DNA of 64,000 bases from Streptomyces sp. BV286 (GTDB taxonomy: Bacteria > Actinomycetota > Actinomycetes > Streptomycetales > Streptomycetaceae). Below are positions 56,218 through 64,000 of the stretch, piece by piece (position 1 is the stretch's first letter; every line of letters starts with the position of its first letter). The notes under the pieces are model-generated. The model was not told the origin of the DNA. It saw only the letters and a list, made by a program, of their open reading frames with translations, and made no database searches. The DNA is taken from the NCBI RefSeq assembly GCF_019090165.1, contig NZ_JAHRIB010000156.1, positions 62,001-126,000 on the forward strand, read 5' to 3'. Both the position numbers and the translations under genes were made by a program.

Positions 56218-57165
56218 GAGGGCATCTGATCAATGTTCAGGTTGTTCTGTCTGATTCGCCGGTTTCGATTCGCCAGGTTGGTGTGGATTCTCCGGTGAGC
56301 TCGCGGCTGGTTTTGTTAGCCATCGCCCAGTGGACCATCGCGCGGGATCGCTGGGGCAGTGCTTCGTAGTCCCGGACGAGGCGCCGGTGCTGCATGAGCC
56401 AGCCGAAGGTTCGCTCGATCACCCAGCGTTTCGCCTGGGGTTGGAACCCCTTGCCGGTAGGCCGTTTCACGACCTCAACGTCGATTCCCCTCGCGGCTCC
56501 GTGCTGGAAGACGCTGTTCTGGTATCCGCCGTCGGCCCAGACCTTCGTCACGCTGGGATGGGAGGCGGCCAGCTCGTCGAGCAGGCGTTTCCCGCCGGTC
56601 GAGTCGTGCACCGAGGCGGCCGTGACAATGACGGCCAGGACCAGGCCGAGCGTGTCCGTGGCCACGTGGCGCTTACGCCCTTTGATTTTCTTGCCGGCGT
56701 CGATGCCCTGGCTGGTCTCAGCGACATTCGCCGAGGTCTTCACGCTCTGCGCGTCCACCACCGCCGCGGTCGGCTCCGCACGACGGCCATGAAATCGGCG
56801 GGCCTTGTCGCGTAACAGGTCGTGGACCTGCTGGGTGGTGCCGTCGGCTTCCCACTTCGCGAAGTAGTCATAGACGGTCTTGTACGGCGGGAAGTCGTGC
56901 GGCAGGTACTCCCACGGGATGCCAGTGCGGTTGACATAGAGGATGGCGTTCACGATCTCCCGCAGATCATGCACCCGAGCCGCGGTGCCTGGACCGGTGC
57001 GAGCGGCCCGCCATGCCACGAACACGGGCTCGATTAATGCCCAACGGGCATCGGAGACATCACTGCGATAAGGGCGTCGAGAACTCACGAGTCACGCAAC
57101 GACTCACCGTTGCCGCAGTCACTTCGAACGCACCAAATCACCTGTAAACCAGATCAGTTGCCCTC
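56218..57165 (-). mobile_element. IS5-family insertion sequence
   Basis: A 948-bp element. Its terminal inverted repeats begin GAGGGCATCTGATC on the left (56218) and, on the complement, GAGGGCAACTGATC on the right (ending 57165), with a CAGGT match further inside. TAA at 56215-56217 and 57166-57168 is a likely 3-bp target duplication. It encodes one intact transposase and appears complete. Confidence 0.85.
56237..57088 (-). CDS. IS5-family transposase
   Basis: A 283-aa DDE transposase. N-terminal DNA-binding part: SDVSDARWALIEPVF and NRTGIPWEYLPHDFPPYKTVYDYF. Catalytic residues are in VVDAQSVKTS (D), WADGGYQ (D) and VIERTFGWLMQHRRLVRDYE (E). It is uninterrupted and of usual length, so it may be active. 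The gene lies fully inside the element at 56218-57165. Confidence 0.93.
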   Translation of the reverse strand: MSSRRPYRSDVSDARWALIEPVFVAWRAARTGPGTAARVHDLREIVNAILYVNRTGIPWEYLPHDFPPYKTVYDYFAKWEADGTTQQVHDLLRDKARRFHGRRAEPTAAVVDAQSVKTSANVAETSQGIDAGKKIKGRKRHVATDTLGLVLAVIVTAASVHDSTGGKRLLDELAASHPSVTKVWADGGYQNSVFQHGAARGIDVEVVKRPTGKGFQPQAKRWVIERTFGWLMQHRRLVRDYEALPQRSRAMVHWAMANKTSRELTGESTPTWRIETGESDRTT

Positions 57166-57287
57166 TAACACCGGCAACCCGGCCACCGTTTCGCTTCGAG
57201 TCCCAACACACCTCGAAGTTGATCACGGTGGCCGTCTCACGTCACCACACCATCGACCAAGATCACGCCATGCGGCTGTAGTACTGA

Positions 57288-59018
57288 TCAGCCGGTTTCT
57301 CCTGCGCTCGCGGACTGCGCGTACGCCGCGACGCGGCTGAGGTGGTGAGCGCCGTAGGCGTTGGCTTCGGATATCCGGCGGTGGCTCTGGTCGGAGGTGT
57401 CGTCGTGGGTGTCGAGGACGGCCTGGAGCGTTCGGACGTGGATCCAGCCTCCGAGGACCAAGCCCCACATCTTGAGATAGGGGACGCCGCCGGCATGGGC
57501 GTCACGTCGGCGGCCCTCGGCTGCGTGGTCCAGCAGAAGGGCGGTGACGTCTCGAATCGAGGCGAGGGACCGCGTCATTCGCTCGGCCGTCGCGACGGCT
57601 ACCGGGTGCTCGGCTTCGGCCAGATGCCGGACATCGGTCTCGATCATGTCGAGCACGCGGGAGGCGGTGCCGGCTCGATCTCGCAGAATCTTGCGGCCGA
57701 GGAAGTCGTTGGCCTGGATCGCGGTGGTGCCTTCGTAGATCGCAGCGATGCGGACGTCGCGGTAGTACTGGGCGACGCCGGTGTCCTCGATGTAGCCGGC
57801 GCCGCCATGGACCTGGACGGCCTCGGAGGTGATCCCGATGGCTTCCTCGGTTAGCCAGCCCTTCACGACGGGGGTGAGGAAGTCGGTGAGCTCGAAGCTC
57901 TCGGCGTCGCCGGCGAATGCTCGGTCGAGGTGGATGCTGGTCTGCAGCATCAGCCCACGCATGGCGGTGATGATGCCGGCCGACGAGGACAACAGGCGCG
58001 CTACGTCGGGGTGGCGGGCGATGGGTGTGCCTTCGGGCTCGTCCATGACCCTGCCTTGGACTCGATGGTGGGCGTAGTGGTGAGCCGCCTGGTGGGCGCG
58101 GTCGGCGATGCCGAGTGCCCAGATGCCGGCGCCGAGGCGGCTGAGGTTCATCATCACGAACATCGCCGGGAGTCCCCGGTTCAGCTCCCCCAGGAGAAAG
58201 CCGGTTGCGTCCTCGTACTGCAGAACGCAGGTCGGGCTGCCTTTGATGCCCATCTTGTGCTCGAGTGCGATGGGGGTAACCCCGTTCGCGCGGCCCGGGC
58301 GGCCGTCGGCGTCGGGAAGAAACTTGGGGACGATGAACAGTGACAGTCCCCGTAGCCCTGCCGGTGCGTCCGGCGTTCGAGCGAGCACAAGGTGCACGAT
58401 GTTCTCGGTCAGGTCGTGGTCGCCCCAGGAGACGTAGATCTTCTGACCGCTCACCCGCCATGTCTGATCGTCCTGAGGGGAAGCGAGGGTGCGGATTGCG
58501 GCGAGATCCGAGCCGGCCTGGGGCTCCGTCAGGTTCATCGTGCCGGTCCAGCGGCCTTCGACCATCGGCTCGAGGTAGACGGCTTTCTGCTCGGGTGTGC
58601 CGGACCAGGAGATTGCGGCGACGGCGCCTTGGCTCAGTCCGCCGCACATGGCGAATGCAGGGTTCGCAGCGCTCCACAGTTCGGTGAGAGCTGCCGAGAC
58701 GATGCGGGGAGCGCCGCCGCCGCCAGCGTCGACCGGTGCACCTACGCTGCTCCAGCCCGCCCCGGTGAACTTCGCGTAGGCCTCGCGCATGCCGGGTGCG
58801 GTGACGACCTGCCCGTTCTCGATGCGCGCTGCGACCCGGTCGCCGGAGACGTTGGTGTCCTGCAGGACCTCGGCGGCCAGTTGGGCGGCCGGCCGCAGAA
58901 TGGCCACGACGTCGTCGATGTCGTATTCGCCGTGGGTCACGTCCGCCAGGTGCTCGGCGCCGTTCATGACGTGGCGCAGGAAGAACTCGTACTCATCGAC
59001 CGGTGGGTTGTAGCTCAT
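57288..59018 (-). CDS. DmdC-type acyl-CoA dehydrogenase
   Basis: A 576-aa flavin dehydrogenase of the long group with extra N- and C-terminal parts (3-methylmercaptopropionyl-CoA dehydrogenase-like). Markers: PVDEYEFFL at the start, GRWTGTMNLTEPQAGSDL, YVSWGDHDLTENIVHLVLAR, LEHKMGIKGSPTC, and the catalytic glutamate in IAAIYEGTTAIQANDFLGRK. Many such proteins act on short or medium acyl-CoAs, not only on DMSP products. ATG 59018 is chosen. It is co-directional with the reductase 102 bp upstream and the broken SnoaL-like gene. Confidence 0.87.
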   Translation of the reverse strand: MSYNPPVDEYEFFLRHVMNGAEHLADVTHGEYDIDDVVAILRPAAQLAAEVLQDTNVSGDRVAARIENGQVVTAPGMREAYAKFTGAGWSSVGAPVDAGGGGAPRIVSAALTELWSAANPAFAMCGGLSQGAVAAISWSGTPEQKAVYLEPMVEGRWTGTMNLTEPQAGSDLAAIRTLASPQDDQTWRVSGQKIYVSWGDHDLTENIVHLVLARTPDAPAGLRGLSLFIVPKFLPDADGRPGRANGVTPIALEHKMGIKGSPTCVLQYEDATGFLLGELNRGLPAMFVMMNLSRLGAGIWALGIADRAHQAAHHYAHHRVQGRVMDEPEGTPIARHPDVARLLSSSAGIITAMRGLMLQTSIHLDRAFAGDAESFELTDFLTPVVKGWLTEEAIGITSEAVQVHGGAGYIEDTGVAQYYRDVRIAAIYEGTTAIQANDFLGRKILRDRAGTASRVLDMIETDVRHLAEAEHPVAVATAERMTRSLASIRDVTALLLDHAAEGRRRDAHAGGVPYLKMWGLVLGGWIHVRTLQAVLDTHDDTSDQSHRRISEANAYGAHHLSRVAAYAQSASAGETG

Positions 59019-59120
59019 GGCGGTTCTCACCATTCTCGACGTGTGGACAGGGGCGGTTCGGCGCAGCGCCGCACCGTTCGGGAGGTTTGTTCAGGGACCG
59101 TGCTGAACCGCGGGCCGCGG

Positions 59121-61154
59121 TCAGAGCCGGGCGGCGAGCTCGGTGGCCTGCCGGATGGCTCGCTTGGCGTCGAGTTCGGCGGCGACGTCGGCGCCGCCGA
59201 TGACGTGGACCGGGCGGCCCAGCGCTTCGAGCGGTTCGATCAGGTCGCGGACCGACTCCTGGCCCGTGCACAGGACGATCGTGTCGACGTCGAGTACCCG
59301 TGACTCGGTGGTGTCCTCGCCGACGGCGACCGTGATGTGCAGGCCGTCGTCGTCGATCCGGTCGTAGGTGACCCCCTTGACCATCTCGACGCCGGAGTCC
59401 TTGAGTGTCTGGCGGTGGACCCAGCCGGTCGTCTTGCCCAAGCCCTTGCCGAGCTCGGTTGTTTTGCGTTGGAGCAGTGTGACCTGTCGGCGGGGCGGCG
59501 CCTTGACCTTCGTCGTCAGGCCACCGCGCTCCAGGGACGGGTCCGTCACTCCCCAGCGCTGGTTCCAGTGCTGCACCGACTCGCCGGCGTCGTGCAGCAG
59601 GAACTCCGACACGTCGAAGCCGATACCGCCTGCGCCCAGCACCGCGACCCGTTCCCCGACGGTGGCGGTGCCACGAATGACGTCCTGGTAGCCGACGACC
59701 GATGGGTGGTCGACGCCTGGGATGCTCGGCACGCGCGGCTCGACGCCCGTCGCGACGACAATCTCGTCGAAGCCGGTCAGGTTCTCGACGCTCGCGCGGA
59801 CGCCGAGGTGGACTTTCACCCCGTTGATCTCCATCCGGCGCGCGAAGTAGCGAATCGTCTCGCGGAACTCCTCCTTGCCGGGTATTTCCATGGCCAGACG
59901 GAACTGTCCGCCGATTTCATCGCGCGCTTCGAAGAGCTCGACGGAGTGGCCGCGCCCGGACAACTCGGTCGCGGCGGCGAGACCGGCTGGACCTGCGCCG
60001 ACGACCGCGACCCGCTTGATGGCCCGAGTCGGCGACAGGACCAGCGTGGTCTCGTGACCCGCGCGGGGGTTGACCAGACAGCTCACACGCTTGTTGACGA
60101 AGCCGTGGTCGAGACACGCTTGATTGCAGGCAATGCAGGTGTTGATCTGGTCGGCACGCCCATCGCCTGCCTTCTGGACGAAGAACGGGTCGGCCAGCAG
60201 CGGCCGGGCCATCGAGACCATGTCGGCTTGGCCCGAGGCGATGATCTTCTCGGCGACCTCGGGAGTGTTGATCCGGTTGGACGCGACGACAGGAACCGTG
60301 ACCTCGGCCTTGAGTTTGGCCGTGACCCACGCGAACGCCGCGCGGGGCACGGACGTCACGATCGTGGGTATCCGGGCCTCGTGCCAGCCGATGCCGGTGT
60401 TGATGAGCGAGACGCCGGCGGCCTCGATTCTGTGGGCCAGCTCGACGGTCTCTTCCCAGTTCTGCGCGTCGTCGACCAGGTCGAGCAGGCTCATCCGGTA
60501 CATCACGATGAAGTCGTCGCCGACAGCCTCGCGGACTCGCTCGACGATCTCGACCGGGAAGCGCATCCGGTTGGTGGCGCCGCCGCCCCAGCGGTCCGTG
60601 CGGTTGTTGGTGCGCGCGGTCAGCATCTGATTGATCAGGTAGCCCTCGGACCCCATGATCTCGACGCCGTCGTAGCCCGCGCGGCGGGCGAGGACCGCCG
60701 AGGCGGCGAAGTCGTCGATGGTCCGGTCGACTTCCCTGGTCGACATCGCCCTGGGGGCTCGGAACGGAGTGATGGGCGATTTGATATCCGACGCCGCCCG
60801 CTTGAACGGATGGTAGGCGTAACGCCCAGCGTGGAGGATCTGCATCACGATCTTGCCGTCGTGCTCGTGCACCGCGTCGGTCACGATGCGGTGCTTGTCG
60901 GCAGACCGCCTCGACGTCATCTGCGCTCCGAACGGGAGCAGCCAGCCGTGCCAGTTCGGTGCATAGCCACCGGTCACCGCCAGGGCGACGCCCCCCTTCG
61001 CGCGCTCGGCGAAGTAGGCCGCGAGTTCGGGCAGATGCTTGGCTCGGTCCTCCATGCCGGTGTGCATCGACCCCATGACGACGCGGTTGCGCAGCGTCGT
61101 GTGGCCCAGGTCGAGGGGTTCCAGCAAGTGCGGGTACGGGTTCACGGTGCTCAC
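59121..61154 (-). CDS. FAD/FMN-dependent 2,4-dienoyl-CoA reductase family (OYE-like)
   Basis: A 677-aa three-part oxidoreductase. Residues 1-340 are an old-yellow-enzyme TIM barrel binding FMN (LRNRVVMGSMHTGMED, ILHAGRYAYHPF, MGSEGYLINQ). The 4Fe-4S motif CIACNQACLDH...C is near 345-362. A two-dinucleotide flavoprotein part begins VAVVGAGPAGLAAATEL near 392. The family reduces dienoyl-CoAs or related enones. GTG 61154 overlaps the stop of the broken SnoaL-like gene (GTGA), showing an ancestral operon with it and the acyl-CoA dehydrogenase. Confidence 0.9.
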   Translation of the reverse strand: MSTVNPYPHLLEPLDLGHTTLRNRVVMGSMHTGMEDRAKHLPELAAYFAERAKGGVALAVTGGYAPNWHGWLLPFGAQMTSRRSADKHRIVTDAVHEHDGKIVMQILHAGRYAYHPFKRAASDIKSPITPFRAPRAMSTREVDRTIDDFAASAVLARRAGYDGVEIMGSEGYLINQMLTARTNNRTDRWGGGATNRMRFPVEIVERVREAVGDDFIVMYRMSLLDLVDDAQNWEETVELAHRIEAAGVSLINTGIGWHEARIPTIVTSVPRAAFAWVTAKLKAEVTVPVVASNRINTPEVAEKIIASGQADMVSMARPLLADPFFVQKAGDGRADQINTCIACNQACLDHGFVNKRVSCLVNPRAGHETTLVLSPTRAIKRVAVVGAGPAGLAAATELSGRGHSVELFEARDEIGGQFRLAMEIPGKEEFRETIRYFARRMEINGVKVHLGVRASVENLTGFDEIVVATGVEPRVPSIPGVDHPSVVGYQDVIRGTATVGERVAVLGAGGIGFDVSEFLLHDAGESVQHWNQRWGVTDPSLERGGLTTKVKAPPRRQVTLLQRKTTELGKGLGKTTGWVHRQTLKDSGVEMVKGVTYDRIDDDGLHITVAVGEDTTESRVLDVDTIVLCTGQESVRDLIEPLEALGRPVHVIGGADVAAELDAKRAIRQATELAARL

Positions 61155-61530
61155 TCTCGGGCGGGTGTCGTGCTGTGGAGGCCGGCGATCGCTTCGGCCT
61201 GGATCTGAGGAAATTGGGCGCCCATGGCTGCAGCGAGGACGGTCGCCGCCGACAGAGGCCGCACCATGACGGTGAACTCGCCGATCAGTCCGGCGTCGTT
61301 CGTGCGGAACAGGTCGATGCGTTCAGGCTCGTCCCGTCCACAGACGTCTCGAAGAGCAGCGCCCCGCCGTGACCGTCGGAGTCCTTGAGTTAGCGGACAT
61401 GGCGGAAGTCGGTGAAGACCCGGCCCACCCCACGCAGGATCGCCGCGCCGATCGGTCAGCTCTCATAAGGCTGGAACGCAACGAGGCTGCGGAAGGCGAA
61501 GTCCTCGACGGCGGCACGAAAGGTGCGCAT
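61151..61530 (-). pseudogene. SnoaL-like (NTF2 fold) protein, broken
   Basis: From ATG 61530 the frame reads MRTFRAAVEDFAFRSLVAF, QPYES-stop, IGAAILRGVGRVFTDFRHVR-stop, LKDSDGHGGALLFETSVDG. It then shifts frame to RIDLFRTNDAGLIGEFTVMV and RPLSAATVLAAAMGAQFPQI, ending at TGA 61151-61153. This order is typical of SnoaL-like proteins, which often lie beside flavin or acyl-CoA enzymes. Two in-frame stops and one frameshift show it is dead. The last codons overlap the reductase start. Confidence 0.72.
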
Positions 61531-61633
61531 CGGATAACCGGTGGTGGAACGGCCTCGGCTTGCCGGTTCGTGTCGTGCTGATCGCGCTGACGGTCCTGAC
61601 CTGCCTGAGCGCCCTGGGCCGGGGCGTCAGGGC

Positions 61634-62182
61634 TCATCGGTCCGTCTCCTCGGGCGCCAGCCGCTGCAGAATCTCGTCGCACCAGGCCAGCGCGGTCTCC
61701 TCGGCCAGCATTCCTCCGCGCAGCACGAGCCAGGCGCCCATCTGGTCCGGGCGCAGGGCGTCGGGGTCGGGATAGAAGCGCGCGGCGCTCTCGGCGTAGT
61801 AGGCGAGGCGTTCTTCGTGCACCCGGCGGCGGGTGCGGACGTCTTCGACGATCGCCGTCGAGTTTCCGAAGGGCAGGGCGCGAAGTTTGACCGCGAACTC
61901 GCTGCGCAGGTACTCGACCGGCGTTGCCTTGGATGTCCACACCTTCAGCTCATCGCGACCAGCCGAGGTAAGAACGTAGACCTTCTTGTCGGGTCGCCCG
62001 TCCTGGGCCACGGTCTCGAACTCGATCCAGCCGGCGCGCTCCATCCGGCCCAGCACTTTGTAGATCTGCTGGTGGCTGGCCTTCCAGAAGTAACCGATCG
62101 ATGCGTCGAACCGACGCGCCAGGTCGTATCCCGTGGCGGACTTTTCCGCCAAGGACACAAGAATCGCGTGCTCCAAAGCCAT
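61634..62182 (-). CDS. PadR family transcriptional regulator
   Basis: A 182-aa PadR regulator. The winged helix is at 1-90: ALEHAILVSLAEKSATGYDLARRF, YFWKASHQQIYKVLGRMERAGWIEFE. The C-terminal helical dimer domain follows. ATG 62182 begins the typical first helix. It lies upstream of the reductase/dehydrogenase unit on the same strand and may repress it and itself. Confidence 0.88.
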   Translation of the reverse strand: MALEHAILVSLAEKSATGYDLARRFDASIGYFWKASHQQIYKVLGRMERAGWIEFETVAQDGRPDKKVYVLTSAGRDELKVWTSKATPVEYLRSEFAVKLRALPFGNSTAIVEDVRTRRRVHEERLAYYAESAARFYPDPDALRPDQMGAWLVLRGGMLAEETALAWCDEILQRLAPEETDR

Positions 62183-62196
62183 GAGCGCACCGTAGT

Positions 62197-62229
62197 ATGC
62201 AAACCGATGCTGTGCAACTAGATGCATAT
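62197..62229. promoter_or_regulatory. possible PadR operator
   Basis: TATGCA (62197-62202) and TGCATA (62224-62229) flank a stretch containing TGTGCA, 15-47 bp before the padR start. PadR sites often contain ATGCA/TGCAT half-sites. This is a weak but positioned match. Confidence 0.4.
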
Positions 62230-62578
62230 GTGTGAGCTGGGGTGGGCCGCGCCGCGACTGCCCGGGGTGGCCCGTAGCGGCCGTGTTGCACCGGTCCGCG
62301 TCGGGATCTGGCTTCCTGACGTGACCGAGGATCGTCCTGCCGGTAGCTCAAGACGGGTGGGCGTATGACTCGTGTCGTCTGCGATGCTGCTGCGCTGGGG
62401 TCGTTGAGGGGTCTCGAGCTGCCATTCGATCATCTGTTCGTCACGCAATGCGGAACAGCCCTGCGCGGTCGCGTGCTGCATGCCGCCTGAGCCCGCCGCA
62501 ACCGCGGGCGCCACCGGCGTCCGACCAAGCCGTGTATCGGCACCGCAACACCGCCGCGATGAGCAAGCCGCAGTGCTG
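62230..62578. other. gene-free stretch upstream of padR
   Basis: No gene or family similarity seen apart from the possible PadR site at its left edge. Short open frames here have no family match. Confidence 0.4.
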
Positions 62579-62923
62579 TCATATGTGCGGTTCACCGTCA
62601 TGGGTTTTGTGTCCTTTCTCGTTGCGGACTATCGCCAGGCGTTGGTGGTGGAACCAGGCTTCTCGGGCGCCGCGCCCGCGGGGCACCTCGTGGAGCTGTC
62701 GCAGCCGTTCGACCTCGGCCGCATCGGCGTGGATGATCCAGGAGTCGCGGGCGTCGTCGCGTTGGTGGGCGGTGAGCCAGCCTTTCTTGATCCAGCAGTG
62801 GAGGGTGCCCCGAGGCATGCCGAGTTCGCGGGCGAGTTCGGTGAGGCACCACGCGTCGGGGCCGAGCGGGGCTGCCCTTTGGCGTTGCGCGCGTTCCTGG
62901 CGGCTGATGCAGCCCAGTTCCCC
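62579..62923 (-). pseudogene. recombinase-type C-terminal fragment
   Basis: Below an in-frame TAA (62924-62926) about 114 residues read LGCISRQERAQRQR, LGPDAWCLTELARELGMPRG, TLHCWIKKGWL, then DSWIIHADAAEVERLRQLHEV. This helix-turn-helix plus EVERLRxLH tail resembles the C-terminal end of Streptomyces transposon recombinases. There is no catalytic domain upstream, so it is probably a remnant. Confidence 0.45.
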
Positions 62924-63402
62924 TTACCGTCCCTGTCCCGGCAAGTGGTGGTGATGAGTGAAATCGCAGCCGACGGAGACCGCCTGGCGTATTCAGGCAG
63001 CTGTTGTGGCCCTTGCCGCCCGACTCCGACGTCTTGACCCCGGAGGTGTTGCCCGCGCTGGTGGGCTACTTCCCCAGTGCCCTTGTCCTTGTTGGCGTCG
63101 ACCCACTTCTTGGGCCGCCGCGTCATCGAACAGCCCTGTAGGCGCCAAGACCTGACAGCACAAGGACAGGACGGCAAACGAGGCAGTCTTTTCAGGGCTG
63201 TGGCCACTCGCCCAGCGGATCACGCCGCGTACCGAATGCGCCCCACGCAGCATGGTTAGGCGACCAGCCGAGCAGGATCGGCCAGGCTGTGCATGAGCCG
63301 CCTACTGAGTTGAGTGCCGGGCTCCCGATGCCCGTTAGCGCCGCACCGGCGTTCTCAGAGGTCTTACGGTCGAACGCAGCTTCACGGCCTGATGGCGTCG
63401 GT
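62924..63402. other. gene-free stretch before the LacI gene
   Basis: No recognisable gene on either strand. It may contain decayed mobile DNA continuous with the recombinase fragment. Confidence 0.4.
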
Positions 63403-64000
63403 CTATTCGGGAGGGGATGCGGTGGTCCGGCGCGGCACCAGTGTCGGCGAGAGCTTGACCTGGACGGACTTCTTCTGGCGGTCGGCGATTCGATCGAGGA
63501 GAACGCGCGCGGCGTTGCTGCCGATCTCGGTGCCTGCCTGGTCGACACTCGTGAGGGAGATCGGGCCGAAGGCGGCGAAGGTCGTGTTGTCGTAGCCGGC
63601 CACAGAGATGTCATCGGGTACGGACAGTCCGGCTTCGGCGAAGGCTTCCAGTACTCCCATGGCGACGATGTCCGCGCCGGCGAAGACGGCCGTGGGCCGG
63701 CGAGGGTGCTTGAGTAGTTCCTTGGCGCCCTCGTACCCGCCCTGCTGGGTGTAGCTGGTGGAGACGATGTCGATCTCGTCCGCGAGGCCGAGGGACCGCA
63801 TGGCCTGCCGATAGCCGTCGGCCCGCTGGGCGTTGGGCATCTCGGCGATGCGCGTCGGGTCGGTTTCGTGGTGTTCGATGTGGGCGATCCGGCAGTGCCC
63901 GAGGTCGGCGAGGTGACGGACGATGAGGAACGCGCCTGCCACGTCGTCGTCCGTGACGGCGTCGTACACCGGGGAGTGCCCGTGGCGGCCGATGACCACG
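63403..64000 (-). CDS. LacI family regulator, C-terminal part (cut by the window edge)
   Basis: About 199 residues of the periplasmic-binding-like effector domain: AFLIVRHLADLGHCRIAHI, PTAVFAGADIVAMGVLEAFAEAGLSVPDDISVAGYDNTTFAAF, then SLTSVDQAGTEIGSNAARVLLDRI and LVPRRTT at the end. The DNA-binding helix-turn-helix would lie beyond 64000. Ligand unknown. Confidence 0.88.
   Translation of the reverse strand, partial: VVIGRHGHSPVYDAVTDDDVAGAFLIVRHLADLGHCRIAHIEHHETDPTRIAEMPNAQRADGYRQAMRSLGLADEIDIVSTSYTQQGGYEGAKELLKHPRRPTAVFAGADIVAMGVLEAFAEAGLSVPDDISVAGYDNTTFAAFGPISLTSVDQAGTEIGSNAARVLLDRIADRQKKSVQVKLSPTLVPRRTTASPPE

Noticed and set aside
59337..61208. 623-residue open frame on the plus strand
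   Set aside because: Antisense to the intact dienoyl-CoA reductase, no recognisable domain.

Overview
The window is high-GC actinobacterial DNA and almost certainly a Streptomyces chromosome. Genes are tightly packed with strong third-position G/C bias, GTG starts are common, and there are many ATGA/GTGA start-stop overlaps. Marker families include RNase Sa, GH46 chitosanase, an SNF2/SWIM pair, ImmA/IrrE regulators and an AllR-type purine regulon. No rRNA, tRNA or CRISPR array was seen.

Layout. (1) 0.2-10.4 kb: glyoxylate recycling (glxR, hyi), a small operon for plant polymers (hydrophobin-like protein, PL3 pectate lyase, GH12), then the purine operon (OHCU decarboxylase, HIU hydrolase, uricase, 8-oxoguanine deaminase-type hydrolase, NCS2 permease). 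(2) 10.6-23.9 kb: chitosanase, AraC/NmrA pair, thioesterase, AlaT-like aminotransferase with a divergent HxlR regulator, a von Willebrand factor A pair, two divergent IucA/IucC synthetases, and a HipA-like kinase with a Rdx protein. (3) 23.9-30.6 kb: malate synthase, MobA-like cytidylyltransferase, AllR-type IclR repressor, allantoinase, allantoicase. (4) 30.7-47.5 kb: SDR, RibD-like reductase, PAS-PP2C phosphatase, RNase Sa, a two-component system, an inositol-dehydrogenase-like gene with a divergent GntR regulator, ROK kinase, SNF2 helicase and SWIM protein. (5) 47.5-50.3 kb: TetR fragment, quinone oxidoreductase, SDR and TetR. (6) 50.5-57.3 kb: an island that begins inside a truncated pcaD and holds a TGT-like protein with an XRE-ImmA partner, an AbiJ-like plus PD-(D/E)XK nuclease, IS110 fragments and an intact IS5-type element. 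(7) 57.3-64 kb: acyl-CoA dehydrogenase, dienoyl-CoA reductase, a broken SnoaL-like gene, PadR, a recombinase remnant and the edge of a LacI regulator.

How the genes work together. Clusters 1 and 3 form a complete route from urate through 5-hydroxyisourate, OHCU, allantoin, allantoate and ureidoglycolate to glyoxylate. Glyoxylate is then used through tartronate semialdehyde/hydroxypyruvate and malate synthase. Their promoters share a 15-bp palindrome, TTCC-N7-GGAA, usually as pairs 21 bp apart, which fits control by the IclR/AllR gene inside cluster 3. Three of these promoters carry a second palindrome, TTCAAC-N5-GTTGAA. Region 6 is the best candidate for something undescribed: a defence-like cassette in mobile DNA.
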